Program-made: the position numbers and the translations under genes
In this document: positions 7,500-13,115 of the stretch, piece after piece
Numbering within the stretch: position 1 is the stretch's first letter
Layout: every line of letters starts with the position of its first letter
Assembly: GCA_964620425.1 (NCBI GenBank)
Contig: CAZUGV010000020.1
Span: 1 to 13,115 of the forward strand
Source: DASXUG01 sp964620425
GTDB lineage: Bacteria > Pseudomonadota > Gammaproteobacteria > Burkholderiales > Methylophilaceae
Length of the DNA: 13,115 nt
Reading direction: 5' to 3'
Notes under the pieces: model-generated
The model's database searches: none
What the model saw: the letters and a program-made list of their open reading frames with translations, nothing else
Told to the model about the DNA's origin: nothing

Positions 7500-7542
7500 A
7501 ATAAACAATATATATTATAATAATATGTTATGATTGTTTATT
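7500..7542. promoter_or_regulatory. AT-rich promoter/operator of the bigR operon
   Basis: A perfect 10-bp inverted repeat, AATAAACAAT (7500-7509) and ATTGTTTATT (7533-7542), flanks 23 bases containing a consensus -10 TATAAT (7516-7521) and a second candidate TATGAT (7529-7534). Just upstream is TATATATTATATA (7487-7499), and AATATATATT (7507-7516) is itself palindromic. No good -35 is seen. BigR-type repressors are known to bind AT-rich palindromes overlapping the promoter of their own operon, so this is the likely autoregulatory site. Which palindrome is the true operator is not resolved. Confidence 0.65.
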
Positions 7543-7549
7543 AGCTTAA

Positions 7550-7939
7550 ATGACTAGGTCAATTCGGGTGGAAAATAAAGTCACTTTAGAACACTTGCAA
7601 GCCTTGAGAGGCTCATCAACAAAAGCATGTGCGCTGCTCAAAACGATGGCGAATGAAGATCGGTTGTTGATTCTGTGTCAGTTATCGCAAGGTGAGCGCA
7701 ATGTGGGGGAAATTGAGTCTGCGACAGGCATTCTGCAACCTACGCTATCGCAACAATTGACCAAGTTGCGTGACGAAGGCTTGGTGAGCACGCGTCGCGA
7801 AGGTAAATATATTTATTATGTAATCTCGAATCATGCGGTAATCCAAATCATGCATTTGTTGCATGGCTTATTTTGTGAAAAAACTCAGACATTACATGAT
7901 GTGTCAGAGGGTGCGCAAATTGCTGAAGGTGAAAGTTGA
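7550..7939 (+). CDS. bigR: ArsR-family persulfide-sensing repressor (BigR/SqrR type)
   Basis: A 129-residue winged helix-turn-helix protein. The ArsR core MANEDRLLILCQL is followed by recognition helix PTLSQQLTKLRDEGLV and wing TRREGKYIYYVI. Cysteines C43 and C109 are 66 residues apart, exactly the spacing of the C42/C108 pair of BigR and C41/C107 of SqrR, which form a polysulfide bridge on persulfide exposure and release DNA. There are no ArsR/SmtB metal motifs such as ELCVCDL. C27 is an extra cysteine. ATG 7550 lacks a Shine-Dalgarno sequence; a GTG at 7568 with AGG 9 bases upstream is an alternative start and leaves both cysteines intact. It heads the operon, and its TGA overlaps the permease ATG by one base. 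It should repress the operon until sulfide or persulfide accumulates. Confidence 0.92.
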   Translation: MTRSIRVENKVTLEHLQALRGSSTKACALLKTMANEDRLLILCQLSQGERNVGEIESATGILQPTLSQQLTKLRDEGLVSTRREGKYIYYVISNHAVIQIMHLLHGLFCEKTQTLHDVSEGAQIAEGES

Positions 7940-8751
7940 TGTCGATTGAAATGCTGACCATAACGCTTGGTGGAATGGTTGGCGGAATTTTAGGCTTAAC
8001 AGGCGCTGGCGGCTCGATCATTGCCGTACCTTTGTTAATTTTTTGTTTGCAACTAAGCGCAGTGGAAGCTGCACCAATTGCGTTATTTGCAGTTGCAATG
8101 TCAAGCTTCATGGGTGCGCTTGTTGGTCTTAAGCAGCAGCAAGTCCGCTATCGCGCTGCGGGTTTAATCGCCATAGCAGGGGTGTGTATTGCACCGATTG
8201 GCGTGTGGTTAGCAGGTCAAATTTCTAATGGAATACTGACTGTTATATTTGCGGCAGTATTGTTATTTGTTGCGATTCGAATGCTGGGTCAATCTAAGCA
8301 GTTGGACACTGAATCGCTTGTATTAGCGAGGGATTGGTTGCCCTGCCAAGTGAAAGCGAGTGAAGTTAAAATTAGTTGGACTATGCCTTGTGTGCGTGCA
8401 TTAGCCTATACAGGCGCGTTGGCTGGCTTGTTGTCGGGTTTGCTCGGTGTGGGCGGTGGCTTTGTGGTCGTGCCAGCTTTGAAAAAATACAGCAATTTAG
8501 GGATGACGTATATTCTGCCGACTTCGCTGGCTGTAATAGCGCTCATTTCCACGGCGGGTATTCTTTCTGCAATCGGCTTGGATCGCTTAAATTATAAAAT
8601 TGCATGGCCATTTGCGCTCGGCTCCATGGTCGGGATGTTGTTTAGTATGCAGTTGGCTAAATATTGTTCAGCGATGATGTTGCAGCGCATTTTCGCTAGT
8701 TTTTCTATGTTGATAGCAGTCAGTTTAATAGTGAAAGTTGTGCTTATTTAA
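7939..8751 (+). CDS. TauE/SafE-family sulfur anion permease
   Basis: A 270-residue polytopic membrane protein with about eight hydrophobic segments. The two glycine-rich half-repeats of TauE/SafE (formerly DUF81) are clear: GGMVGGILGLTGAGGSI at the N-terminus and GLLSGLLGVGGGFVVVPAL in the second half. ATG 7939 overlaps the repressor stop (TGATG), with AAGG upstream; the TTG at 7936 is a less likely start. Family members export sulfite, sulfoacetate or related organosulfur anions. In this operon the natural substrate is sulfite or thiosulfate made after persulfide oxidation. That substrate is inferred from context, as in the Xylella bigR operon, which carries the same permease type. Confidence 0.9.
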   Translation: MSIEMLTITLGGMVGGILGLTGAGGSIIAVPLLIFCLQLSAVEAAPIALFAVAMSSFMGALVGLKQQQVRYRAAGLIAIAGVCIAPIGVWLAGQISNGILTVIFAAVLLFVAIRMLGQSKQLDTESLVLARDWLPCQVKASEVKISWTMPCVRALAYTGALAGLLSGLLGVGGGFVVVPALKKYSNLGMTYILPTSLAVIALISTAGILSAIGLDRLNYKIAWPFALGSMVGMLFSMQLAKYCSAMMLQRIFASFSMLIAVSLIVKVVLI

Positions 8752-8793
8752 GTCTTGCTTATTTAGGTTGTAGTCATTTGAAAGTGAGTTGAT

Positions 8794-9216
8794 ATGAATA
8801 TAGGAGTCTTGTATGCGATTGTTGGTGGCTGCATGATAGGCGCATCTGCAGTAATTTTAATGTATTTTGTCGGCAGAATAGCAGGCATTAGTGGAATTCT
8901 GCGCGGTGCACTTGCATTCGAATTGCAAGCATTTTGGCGATATTTTTTCATCGTAGGCTTGTTGTTAGGGGGCGTGGCTTATCAATGGTTGGCGATTCCA
9001 CCAACGTCCGTGCGATCGGCATTGCCCATGCACATTGTCATTTTAGCGGGATTGCTTGTTGGTGTTGGTGCAAGTGTAGGCGGGGGGTGCACCAGTGGCC
9101 ACGGTGTATGCGGACTAGGTCGATTATCTAAACGCGCATTTGTTGCAACACTTACCTTTGTCGCGTTTGCGATGCTTACTACAACGATTGCGCGTCATGT
9201 TTTGAGGCTATTTTAA
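8794..9216 (+). CDS. YeeE/YedE-family sulfur transporter, first half (PmpA-like)
   Basis: A 140-residue membrane protein with about four hydrophobic helices. The conserved motif GGGCTSGHGVCG carries C99, H103 and C106; the GGGCTSGHG cysteine is the one that passes thiosulfate or sulfur in YeeE (TsuA) proteins. Full-length YeeE has two such halves; here the halves are separate genes, as in PmpA/PmpB of bigR operons. AAAGTGAG lies upstream of ATG 8794. The stop overlaps the next start (TAATG), so the two halves are probably made in equal amounts and form a heteromeric channel for a sulfur species in the inner membrane. Confidence 0.9.
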   Translation: MNIGVLYAIVGGCMIGASAVILMYFVGRIAGISGILRGALAFELQAFWRYFFIVGLLLGGVAYQWLAIPPTSVRSALPMHIVILAGLLVGVGASVGGGCTSGHGVCGLGRLSKRAFVATLTFVAFAMLTTTIARHVLRLF

Positions 9217-9632
9217 TGCAAAAAAATCTATATTCATTGTTCGCGGGTTTGGTCTTTGGTTTTGGCGTTAGCTTATCTGGCATGACCAACCCCAATACCG
9301 TCATTAATTTTTTAGACATCACAGGCAATTGGGATGCGAGCTTGGTATTTGTGTTATGTAGCGCAGTGATAACCGCCATAATCGGCTTTAGATGGGTGCT
9401 GATGCAGCCTCATCCAGTATGTGATACACAATTTCATTTGCCTACCAAGCAAACATTGGATAGCAAGTTGTTGCTTGGATCAGCAATTTTTGGGGTGGGG
9501 TGGGGTTTGGCAGGTTACTGCCCAGGAGCTGCAATAGCCGCGCTCGCCACTCTCAATCAGGAAGTTTATGTATTTGTTGTCGCGATGTTAATTGGGCTTT
9601 ATTTCAGTAAAAAATTTAATCTCAGCACATAG
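9216..9632 (+). CDS. YeeE/YedE-family sulfur transporter, second half (PmpB-like, DUF6691)
   Basis: A 138-residue membrane protein with about four helices. The start has the typical SLSGMTNPNTVINFLDI signature (GM-x-NPxxVxxFLD), and the second conserved cysteine motif GWGLAGYCPGAA holds C102. It pairs with the upstream half through a one-base stop/start overlap, so translation is coupled. By analogy with TsuA/YeeE, the paired cysteines from both halves would relay thiosulfate or persulfide sulfur through the pore. Direction of transport is not determined by sequence. Confidence 0.9.
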   Translation: MQKNLYSLFAGLVFGFGVSLSGMTNPNTVINFLDITGNWDASLVFVLCSAVITAIIGFRWVLMQPHPVCDTQFHLPTKQTLDSKLLLGSAIFGVGWGLAGYCPGAAIAALATLNQEVYVFVVAMLIGLYFSKKFNLST

Positions 9633-9685
9633 TTTAAATCTCAAAAGATCGCTTAATCCTCAAACAACTTGGCGAAGGAAGCATC

Positions 9686-10393
9686 ATGCAAACGCTACAC
9701 CAATTATTTGATCAAGAATCCTGTACTTTTACCTACTTGTTGATAGATGAAGCGACTAAAGAGTCGGTAATAATAGACCCGGTGGATAGCCATTTGGAAG
9801 AATATCTGGCACTTATTAAAGACCATGGATTAGTGCTGAAATACGTGCTAGAAACGCACGCCCATGCAGACCATATTACTTCAGCTGGCTTGCTCTGCCA
9901 GAAAGCTGGTGCGCGTGCGGCTACGCCAGTGCATTGCAATATAACGCCCGCAGAAATCCAACTGCAAGATGGTCAGGTGTTAAAGTTTGGGGCTAATCAA
10001 GAAATATTTGCCATTCATACCCCCGGCCACACGGTTGGGTCCATGTCTTTTTACTGGAATCAGCAATTATTTACAGGAGATACATTGTTAATCAATGGGT
10101 GCGGCAGAACTGATTTTCAAAGTGGCGATGCCAAAGCACTTTTTCATAGCATTACGCAGAAGTTGTATCGCTACCCAGATCACACCATCGTTTATCCGGG
10201 GCATGATTATCAAGGTAAAACCCAATCGACCATTGGGCGAGAAAAGGCCAATAATCAACGCCTTGCAGGCAAAACAGAAGCTGAGTTTGAATCGGTTATG
10301 CATGCACTCAATTTACCAAAACCTAAAATGATTGATGTGGCTGTGCCTGCAAATCTAAAATTAGGGCTGACCGATATTCACGCTGCCTATTAG
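9686..10393 (+). CDS. persulfide dioxygenase, ETHE1-type metallo-beta-lactamase fold
   Basis: A 235-residue single-domain protein. The HxHxDH motif is THAHADH (H58, H60, D62, H63); the other expected iron ligands are H115 (HTPGHT) and D132 (FTGDT), matching H79, H135 and D154 of human ETHE1 in order and approximate spacing. The GCGRTDFQSGDA motif and YPGHDY are typical of ETHE1-type persulfide dioxygenases and of the Xylella Blh enzyme. It oxidises glutathione persulfide with O2 to sulfite and glutathione in the cytosol. There is no fused rhodanese or DUF442 domain. GAAGGA precedes the ATG. It is the last gene of the bigR operon, 53 bases after the PmpB-like gene; sulfite made here could leave through the TauE/SafE permease. 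Confidence 0.93.
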   Translation: MQTLHQLFDQESCTFTYLLIDEATKESVIIDPVDSHLEEYLALIKDHGLVLKYVLETHAHADHITSAGLLCQKAGARAATPVHCNITPAEIQLQDGQVLKFGANQEIFAIHTPGHTVGSMSFYWNQQLFTGDTLLINGCGRTDFQSGDAKALFHSITQKLYRYPDHTIVYPGHDYQGKTQSTIGREKANNQRLAGKTEAEFESVMHALNLPKPKMIDVAVPANLKLGLTDIHAAY

Positions 10394-10432
10394 TGATAAA
10401 GTCAATTTTCACCCGAAAGTAGCGCCCAACTA

Positions 10433-10471
10433 CAATTGCCTTGAGAAGTTTCTATCATTGGTTGGCAATTG
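10433..10471. repeat. 8-bp inverted repeat at the convergent gene ends
   Basis: CAATTGCC (10433-10440) and GGCAATTG (10464-10471) are perfect complements around a 23-base loop, spanning the gap between the dioxygenase and the Crp/Fnr gene and entering the latter's last codons. No T-run follows on either strand. It may be a weak bidirectional terminator or chance. Confidence 0.35.
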
Positions 10472-11120
10472 CTAAAAGGGAAGCGCGATCAAGGACTTGC
10501 ATATGACCGCGTCCAAGTGCCACCCAGTTTTTTTGTTCAAAACGCTTTAATTGGCGGCTCACCACTTCACGTGCAGTACCCAGTTCATCCGCCAATTGTT
10601 GATGGGTACGCGTCACGGTATTGTCGCCTGCATCTAGTAGCAACTTGGCTAAGCGTGCATCTAGGCTATGAAACGCTACTTCATCGAGTAGCACAATCAA
10701 ATCACTAATCAGCGCGCCGTAGTTTTCCATGACAAAACGGCGAAACACCGCAGAATCAATCATCAACTGATTAAACGCCGCTTTGGGGACAATCACGTCA
10801 CGAATCGGTTGTTCGACAATGGTCGAGGCGGGGTAATCGCTGTTGCCTAAAATGCAGGTTGTGGTAATCACGCATGTTTCACCACTGCCCACACGGTATA
10901 GCAAAATTTCACGTCCGCTGGCAGACATTTTGTACACGCGAGATTGCCCAGCAAGCCTCATCACATAAGCATTACAAGGCATTCCTTCTGAGTAACCGAT
11001 GGTGCCGATAGGTGCCTCTACAATGCGGGCAGATTTTGCCAGTAATTCACGTGCGTTTTGTTCTAACTCCAATAATGCAGGAAACTGCTCAAGCCAAGCC
11101 AAACCTTCATGTTGTTGCAT
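10455..11120 (-). CDS. Crp/Fnr-family transcription regulator with C-X5-C motif
   Basis: A 221-residue regulator. The N-terminal cyclic-nucleotide-like beta-barrel (about 20-130) contains GREILLYRVGSGETC. A dimerisation helix follows (about 130-160), and then a Crp-type helix-turn-helix: THQQLADELGTAREVVSRQL, with RGHMQVLD as the wing. It lacks the four-cysteine [4Fe-4S] arrangement of FNR and the RxS cAMP-binding signature of CRP. It does carry C49 and the pair C83/C89 (ETCVITTTC) in the barrel, which could be a thiol switch. It is convergent with the persulfide operon. A GGGGGAG ribosome site precedes the ATG on the minus strand. A role in controlling sulfur or redox genes is inferred from position and cysteines only. 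Confidence 0.88.
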   Translation of the reverse strand: MQQHEGLAWLEQFPALLELEQNARELLAKSARIVEAPIGTIGYSEGMPCNAYVMRLAGQSRVYKMSASGREILLYRVGSGETCVITTTCILGNSDYPASTIVEQPIRDVIVPKAAFNQLMIDSAVFRRFVMENYGALISDLIVLLDEVAFHSLDARLAKLLLDAGDNTVTRTHQQLADELGTAREVVSRQLKRFEQKNWVALGRGHMQVLDRASLLAIANQ

Positions 11121-11189
11121 GTTTGCTCCCCCTTATATTTTTTGTATTAAAAAACGCTCACTCAGACGCGCAATATTAAGAGTGGACAT

Positions 11190-11219
11190 TCTATACAATA
11201 ACTTCACTTTGAGGTGCAA
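11190..11219 (-). promoter_or_regulatory. candidate sigma-70 promoter of the Crp/Fnr gene
   Basis: On the minus strand TTGCAC (11219-11214) and TATAGA (11195-11190) are 18 bases apart, about 70 bases upstream of the Crp/Fnr start. This is the best pair I could find by eye in this gap. Confidence 0.45.
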
Positions 11220-11244
11220 GGGTTGCTTAATCAAAGTGCTTAGT

Positions 11245-11260
11245 TGGTAGCAACATTGCA
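11245..11260 (+). promoter_or_regulatory. candidate sigma-54 (-24/-12) promoter of the PEP-CTERM gene
   Basis: TGGTAG-N5-TTGCA places GG at 11246-11247 and GC at 11258-11259 with the required 10 bases between them; the consensus is TGGCAC-N5-TTGCW. Transcription would begin near 11271 and leave a leader of about 180 bases before ATG 11450. PEP-CTERM genes in floc-forming betaproteobacteria are known to depend on RpoN with the PrsK/PrsR pair, so the location fits. Confidence 0.5.
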
Positions 11261-11436
11261 ATATGTAATATGTTGATCATTTCAATGTAACAATCTGTGA
11301 ATATGATCACGAGACAATAACTATAACGAGCACTAAAAGATATGCATGTTACGAACATTTATTTTGCATATATTAACGTGGTAACAACAAGTATCAATTG
11401 ATTCACTTTGAATGTTAGCTTAACTTTATTTTTATT

Positions 11437-11441
11437 AAGGA
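11437..11441 (+). promoter_or_regulatory. ribosome binding site that fixes the start at 11450
   Basis: AAGGA lies 8 bases before ATG 11450. The longer in-frame ATG at 11408 would place 14 extra residues ahead of a complete signal peptide and has no ribosome site. Confidence 0.75.
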
Positions 11442-11449
11442 AAACAACT

Positions 11450-12130
11450 ATGAAATTTTCAGCGAAATTTTCAGCGCTTAGTCTTGCAGCAATGTTGGTA
11501 GTTACTGTGAATGCTAACGCTGCTTCGATTGAAGCTCCATCAGCTACTTTTGCGGGTACTGTGACTGACTTCAACAACTTCGACGGCTATCTCTTACCGC
11601 AATTTGATGCTGGACAACTGATTGTAAGTCTTGATTTAGGCAATGGCATCAGCTTAACAACCTCACCTTTTTCTGTTGTGGGTCAAAATGCATTTGATCT
11701 TGACCAAAACGGATTATGGTCAGTAGTTGGCAATAGCAATCGCGATGGCAACTTTTTATCTACCAGCTTTTTGGGTAACACGGGTTCAATCACTTTCAGC
11801 TTTAGCTCAGCTATGCAAAAAGTAGGTATCTTTGCTAACCAATCGCAAAAGTCTGGCGAGGTCAATCGCTTACAAGTGGTGGCTTTAGGTAAAAACGGCA
11901 ATATATTAGAAACTTTCACAAGCAGTATTGATACTGACGCAGATGGTTACGACGAAGGCATGTTTGTTGGTTTTGAACGTGCATCAGCAGATATCTATAG
12001 TTTTATATTGACTGACGGTTCTTTTGTTGTTGATAACCTAGTGACAGCAGTACCTGAACCGGAAACATACGCAATGTTGTTAATTGGCTTAGGTGCTGTA
12101 GGCGCTGTTGTTCGCCGTCGTCGTGCATAA
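11450..12130 (+). CDS. PEP-CTERM exosortase-sorted exported protein
   Basis: A 226-residue secreted protein. The Sec signal peptide starts MKFSAKFSALSLAAMLV and is probably cleaved near residue 24 (ANA|A). The C-terminal sorting signal has VPEPETYAM (from V201), a hydrophobic helix and a final RRRRA, the classic PEP-CTERM tripartite tail recognised by exosortase (EpsH/XrtA) in bacteria that make an exopolysaccharide. The body is rich in N, S, G and beta-prone residues. D161-T-D-A-D-G-Y-D-E forms a DxDxDG loop typical of calcium sites. No catalytic domain is recognisable. A candidate sigma-54 promoter lies upstream. The likely role is as a surface or matrix protein; no exosortase gene is in this window. 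Confidence 0.9.
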   Translation: MKFSAKFSALSLAAMLVVTVNANAASIEAPSATFAGTVTDFNNFDGYLLPQFDAGQLIVSLDLGNGISLTTSPFSVVGQNAFDLDQNGLWSVVGNSNRDGNFLSTSFLGNTGSITFSFSSAMQKVGIFANQSQKSGEVNRLQVVALGKNGNILETFTSSIDTDADGYDEGMFVGFERASADIYSFILTDGSFVVDNLVTAVPEPETYAMLLIGLGAVGAVVRRRRA

Positions 12131-12251
12131 ATAATTGCAAATCAAAAGAGCTAGTAAGCGTGATGCGGTAAGGCAGTAATTTTAAGTAAAACTTCAATAA
12201 AAATGCGTGTTTTAAGCACAAAATTGGTTTTAATTAGCCAAGTCTGACAGG

Positions 12252-12280
12252 TTGGCGTCATAAATAATTCACATTATATA
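12252..12280 (+). promoter_or_regulatory. candidate sigma-70 promoter of the PhoX-like gene
   Basis: TTGGCG (12252-12257) and TATATA (12275-12280) are separated by exactly 17 bases, each matching 4 of 6 consensus positions. Start would be near 12287, giving a leader of about 215 bases. Confidence 0.4.
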
Positions 12281-12297
12281 GTCCGTTTTTGATGATA

Positions 12298-12364
12298 ACT
12301 GGGTCTGGTTGATTATTTTTATGTAACACAATATTGCTATATTGCTAACCCAGTGAGGTGTTAC
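12298..12364 (+). repeat. interleaved inverted repeats, possible pseudoknot
   Basis: ACTGGGT (12298-12304) complements ACCCAGT (12348-12354), and GTAACAC (12323-12329) complements GTGTTAC (12358-12364). The arms alternate A-B-A'-B', the order of an H-type pseudoknot. The tandem ATATTGCT pair (12331-12346) lies in between. Confidence 0.4.
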
Positions 12365-12459
12365 TGCTTCGCTGGAATTGATTTATCCACTACCAATATT
12401 TTAAATTTTAAAGTTTAAATGTTGAAGCGATTGGATTGTATTTATTAAATTATTGATGA

Positions 12460-12489
12460 TATTAAACAAAATTCTATTAAACAAATTTC
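12460..12489 (+). repeat. 15-base near-perfect tandem repeat
   Basis: Two copies beginning TATTAAACAAA (12460-12474 and 12475-12489) differ at one of 15 bases. They lie immediately before the AAAGGA ribosome site of the next gene. Confidence 0.7.
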
Positions 12490-12501
12490 TAAAGGATAGC
12501 C

Positions 12502-13115
12502 ATGAACTTATCTAAAGTTACTCTAGCAGTATTATTAGCAGTATCTAGCCAAGCATACGCTGGTTTTGCCGACTTTACACCGCTTCCAAGCTCACAAGTC
12601 GGTTTCTTGCCAGACGCAACACCAATTAAGTTGTCTAGCCCAAATTTCACACAAGAGCGTATTGCTGACCGTGCTGGATCTGGTGTTGCTGGCGCAGCTT
12701 GGGATATGATTGACCAAGATGCATCTGGTCGTTATTTGTTTATGCCATTTGAAACATCACAAGGTGGTGTAATGCGCGTTGATTTGCAAAACAACAACTA
12801 TGCAACCCGTGTAACTACCATTGTTGCGCCTGGCACACAAGGCTTTGTGGCTGGTGATGCATCTCGTATCACACCATGGGGTAGCTATTTAACGGCTGAA
12901 GAATCATGGGGCACAGGCAGCACAAAAGGCCGTTTATTTGAAGTAACCAACCCAACAACAGCGGGTTCAAATGCTGGTAACTTTGTACAACGCTCTGTGA
13001 TTCCTCGTGTTTCTCACGAAGGTTTAGCGTTTGATGCGCAAAAATCTTTATACTTTATTGATGAGTTAAACGGTGGTTCTATCTACAAATTCGTTTCTGC
13101 AAATGCTAACGCAAC
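12502..13115 (+). CDS. PhoX/DUF839-like exported protein (5' part, runs off window)
   Basis: The first 204 residues or so of a gene with no stop before the window end. AAAGGA (from 12491) precedes ATG 12502. A short Sec signal peptide (MNLSKVTLAVLLAVSSQAYA|GF) is clear. The body matches the PhoX/DUF839 alkaline phosphatase fold: TPWGSYLTAEESW at 124-136 (consensus TPWGTYLTCEE) and, further on, RVSHEGLAFDAQKSLYFIDE followed by GGSIYKF. In classical PhoX the segment just before TPWG contains NCAGG or NCAHG, whose cysteine binds iron; here it reads GDASRI, without cysteine. The signal is also Sec rather than twin-arginine. So the fold is likely, but classical PhoX Fe/Ca phosphatase activity is doubtful. 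A PEP-CTERM tail could lie beyond the window. Confidence 0.75.
   Translation, partial: MNLSKVTLAVLLAVSSQAYAGFADFTPLPSSQVGFLPDATPIKLSSPNFTQERIADRAGSGVAGAAWDMIDQDASGRYLFMPFETSQGGVMRVDLQNNNYATRVTTIVAPGTQGFVAGDASRITPWGSYLTAEESWGTGSTKGRLFEVTNPTTAGSNAGNFVQRSVIPRVSHEGLAFDAQKSLYFIDELNGGSIYKFVSANANA

Larger units (their letters stand above)
12131..12501. other. long leader region between two exported-protein genes
   Basis: These 371 bases hold no convincing ORF and no clear intrinsic terminator for the PEP-CTERM gene. They contain a candidate promoter (12252-12280), two interleaved inverted repeats (12298-12364), an 8-base tandem repeat ATATTGCT (12331-12346), and a 15-base near-tandem repeat just before the ribosome site. 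Confidence 0.6.

Noticed and set aside
7936..7938. TTG start for the TauE/SafE permease
   Set aside because: The adjacent ATG at 7939 forms a standard TGATG overlap and is the better start.
11273..11285. FNR-like box TTGAT-CATT-TCAA between the Crp/Fnr gene and the PEP-CTERM gene
   Set aside because: The half-sites are separated by 5 rather than 6 bases, so it does not fit the FNR/CRP-family spacing.

Overview
The window looks like chromosome of a moderately AT-rich betaproteobacterium, most likely a Methylophilaceae-type methylotroph (Methylotenera-like). This is an inference from a PEP-CTERM exosortase substrate, a BigR/YeeE/persulfide dioxygenase sulfur operon, a TonB receptor, and the general codon and base composition. 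I see no rRNA, tRNA, CRISPR array, insertion sequence or phage gene.

Region 1 (1-4211, + strand) is a probable envelope-to-cytoplasm signalling cluster. It holds the C-terminal end of a TonB-dependent receptor, a secreted ABC-type substrate-binding protein (PF04392-like) with no transporter partner, a membrane c-di-GMP enzyme (periplasmic sensor, HAMP, GGDEF, EAL) whose start overlaps the previous stop by 4 bp, and an orphan ParA/MinD-type ATPase whose ribosome site overlaps the preceding stop. The order outer membrane, periplasm, inner membrane recalls the logic of YfiBNR but uses different partners.

Region 2 (4279-7426) holds single genes: a CYTH triphosphatase-like protein with a short degenerate CHAD-like tail (+), a glycine-zipper envelope protein (-), and, divergent from it, a secreted pentapeptide-repeat protein with a YHS-like N-terminal segment (+). 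A strong intrinsic terminator at 7453-7484 ends this region.

Region 3 (7486-10393, + strand) is a compact persulfide/sulfide detoxification operon: a BigR/SqrR-type ArsR repressor with both sensing cysteines (C43, C109), a TauE/SafE permease, two YeeE/YedE half-transporters and an ETHE1-type persulfide dioxygenase. Starts and stops overlap or nearly abut. The AT-rich promoter carries a perfect 10-bp inverted repeat flanking a TATAAT box. A convergent Crp/Fnr-family regulator (10455-11120, -) with a C-X5-C motif lies directly after it.

Region 4 (11121-13115) holds two exported proteins: a PEP-CTERM protein preceded by a candidate sigma-54 promoter, and the 5' part of a PhoX/DUF839-like protein that runs off the window. 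The roughly 370-bp gap between them has a candidate promoter followed by a long leader with interleaved inverted repeats and short tandem repeats.
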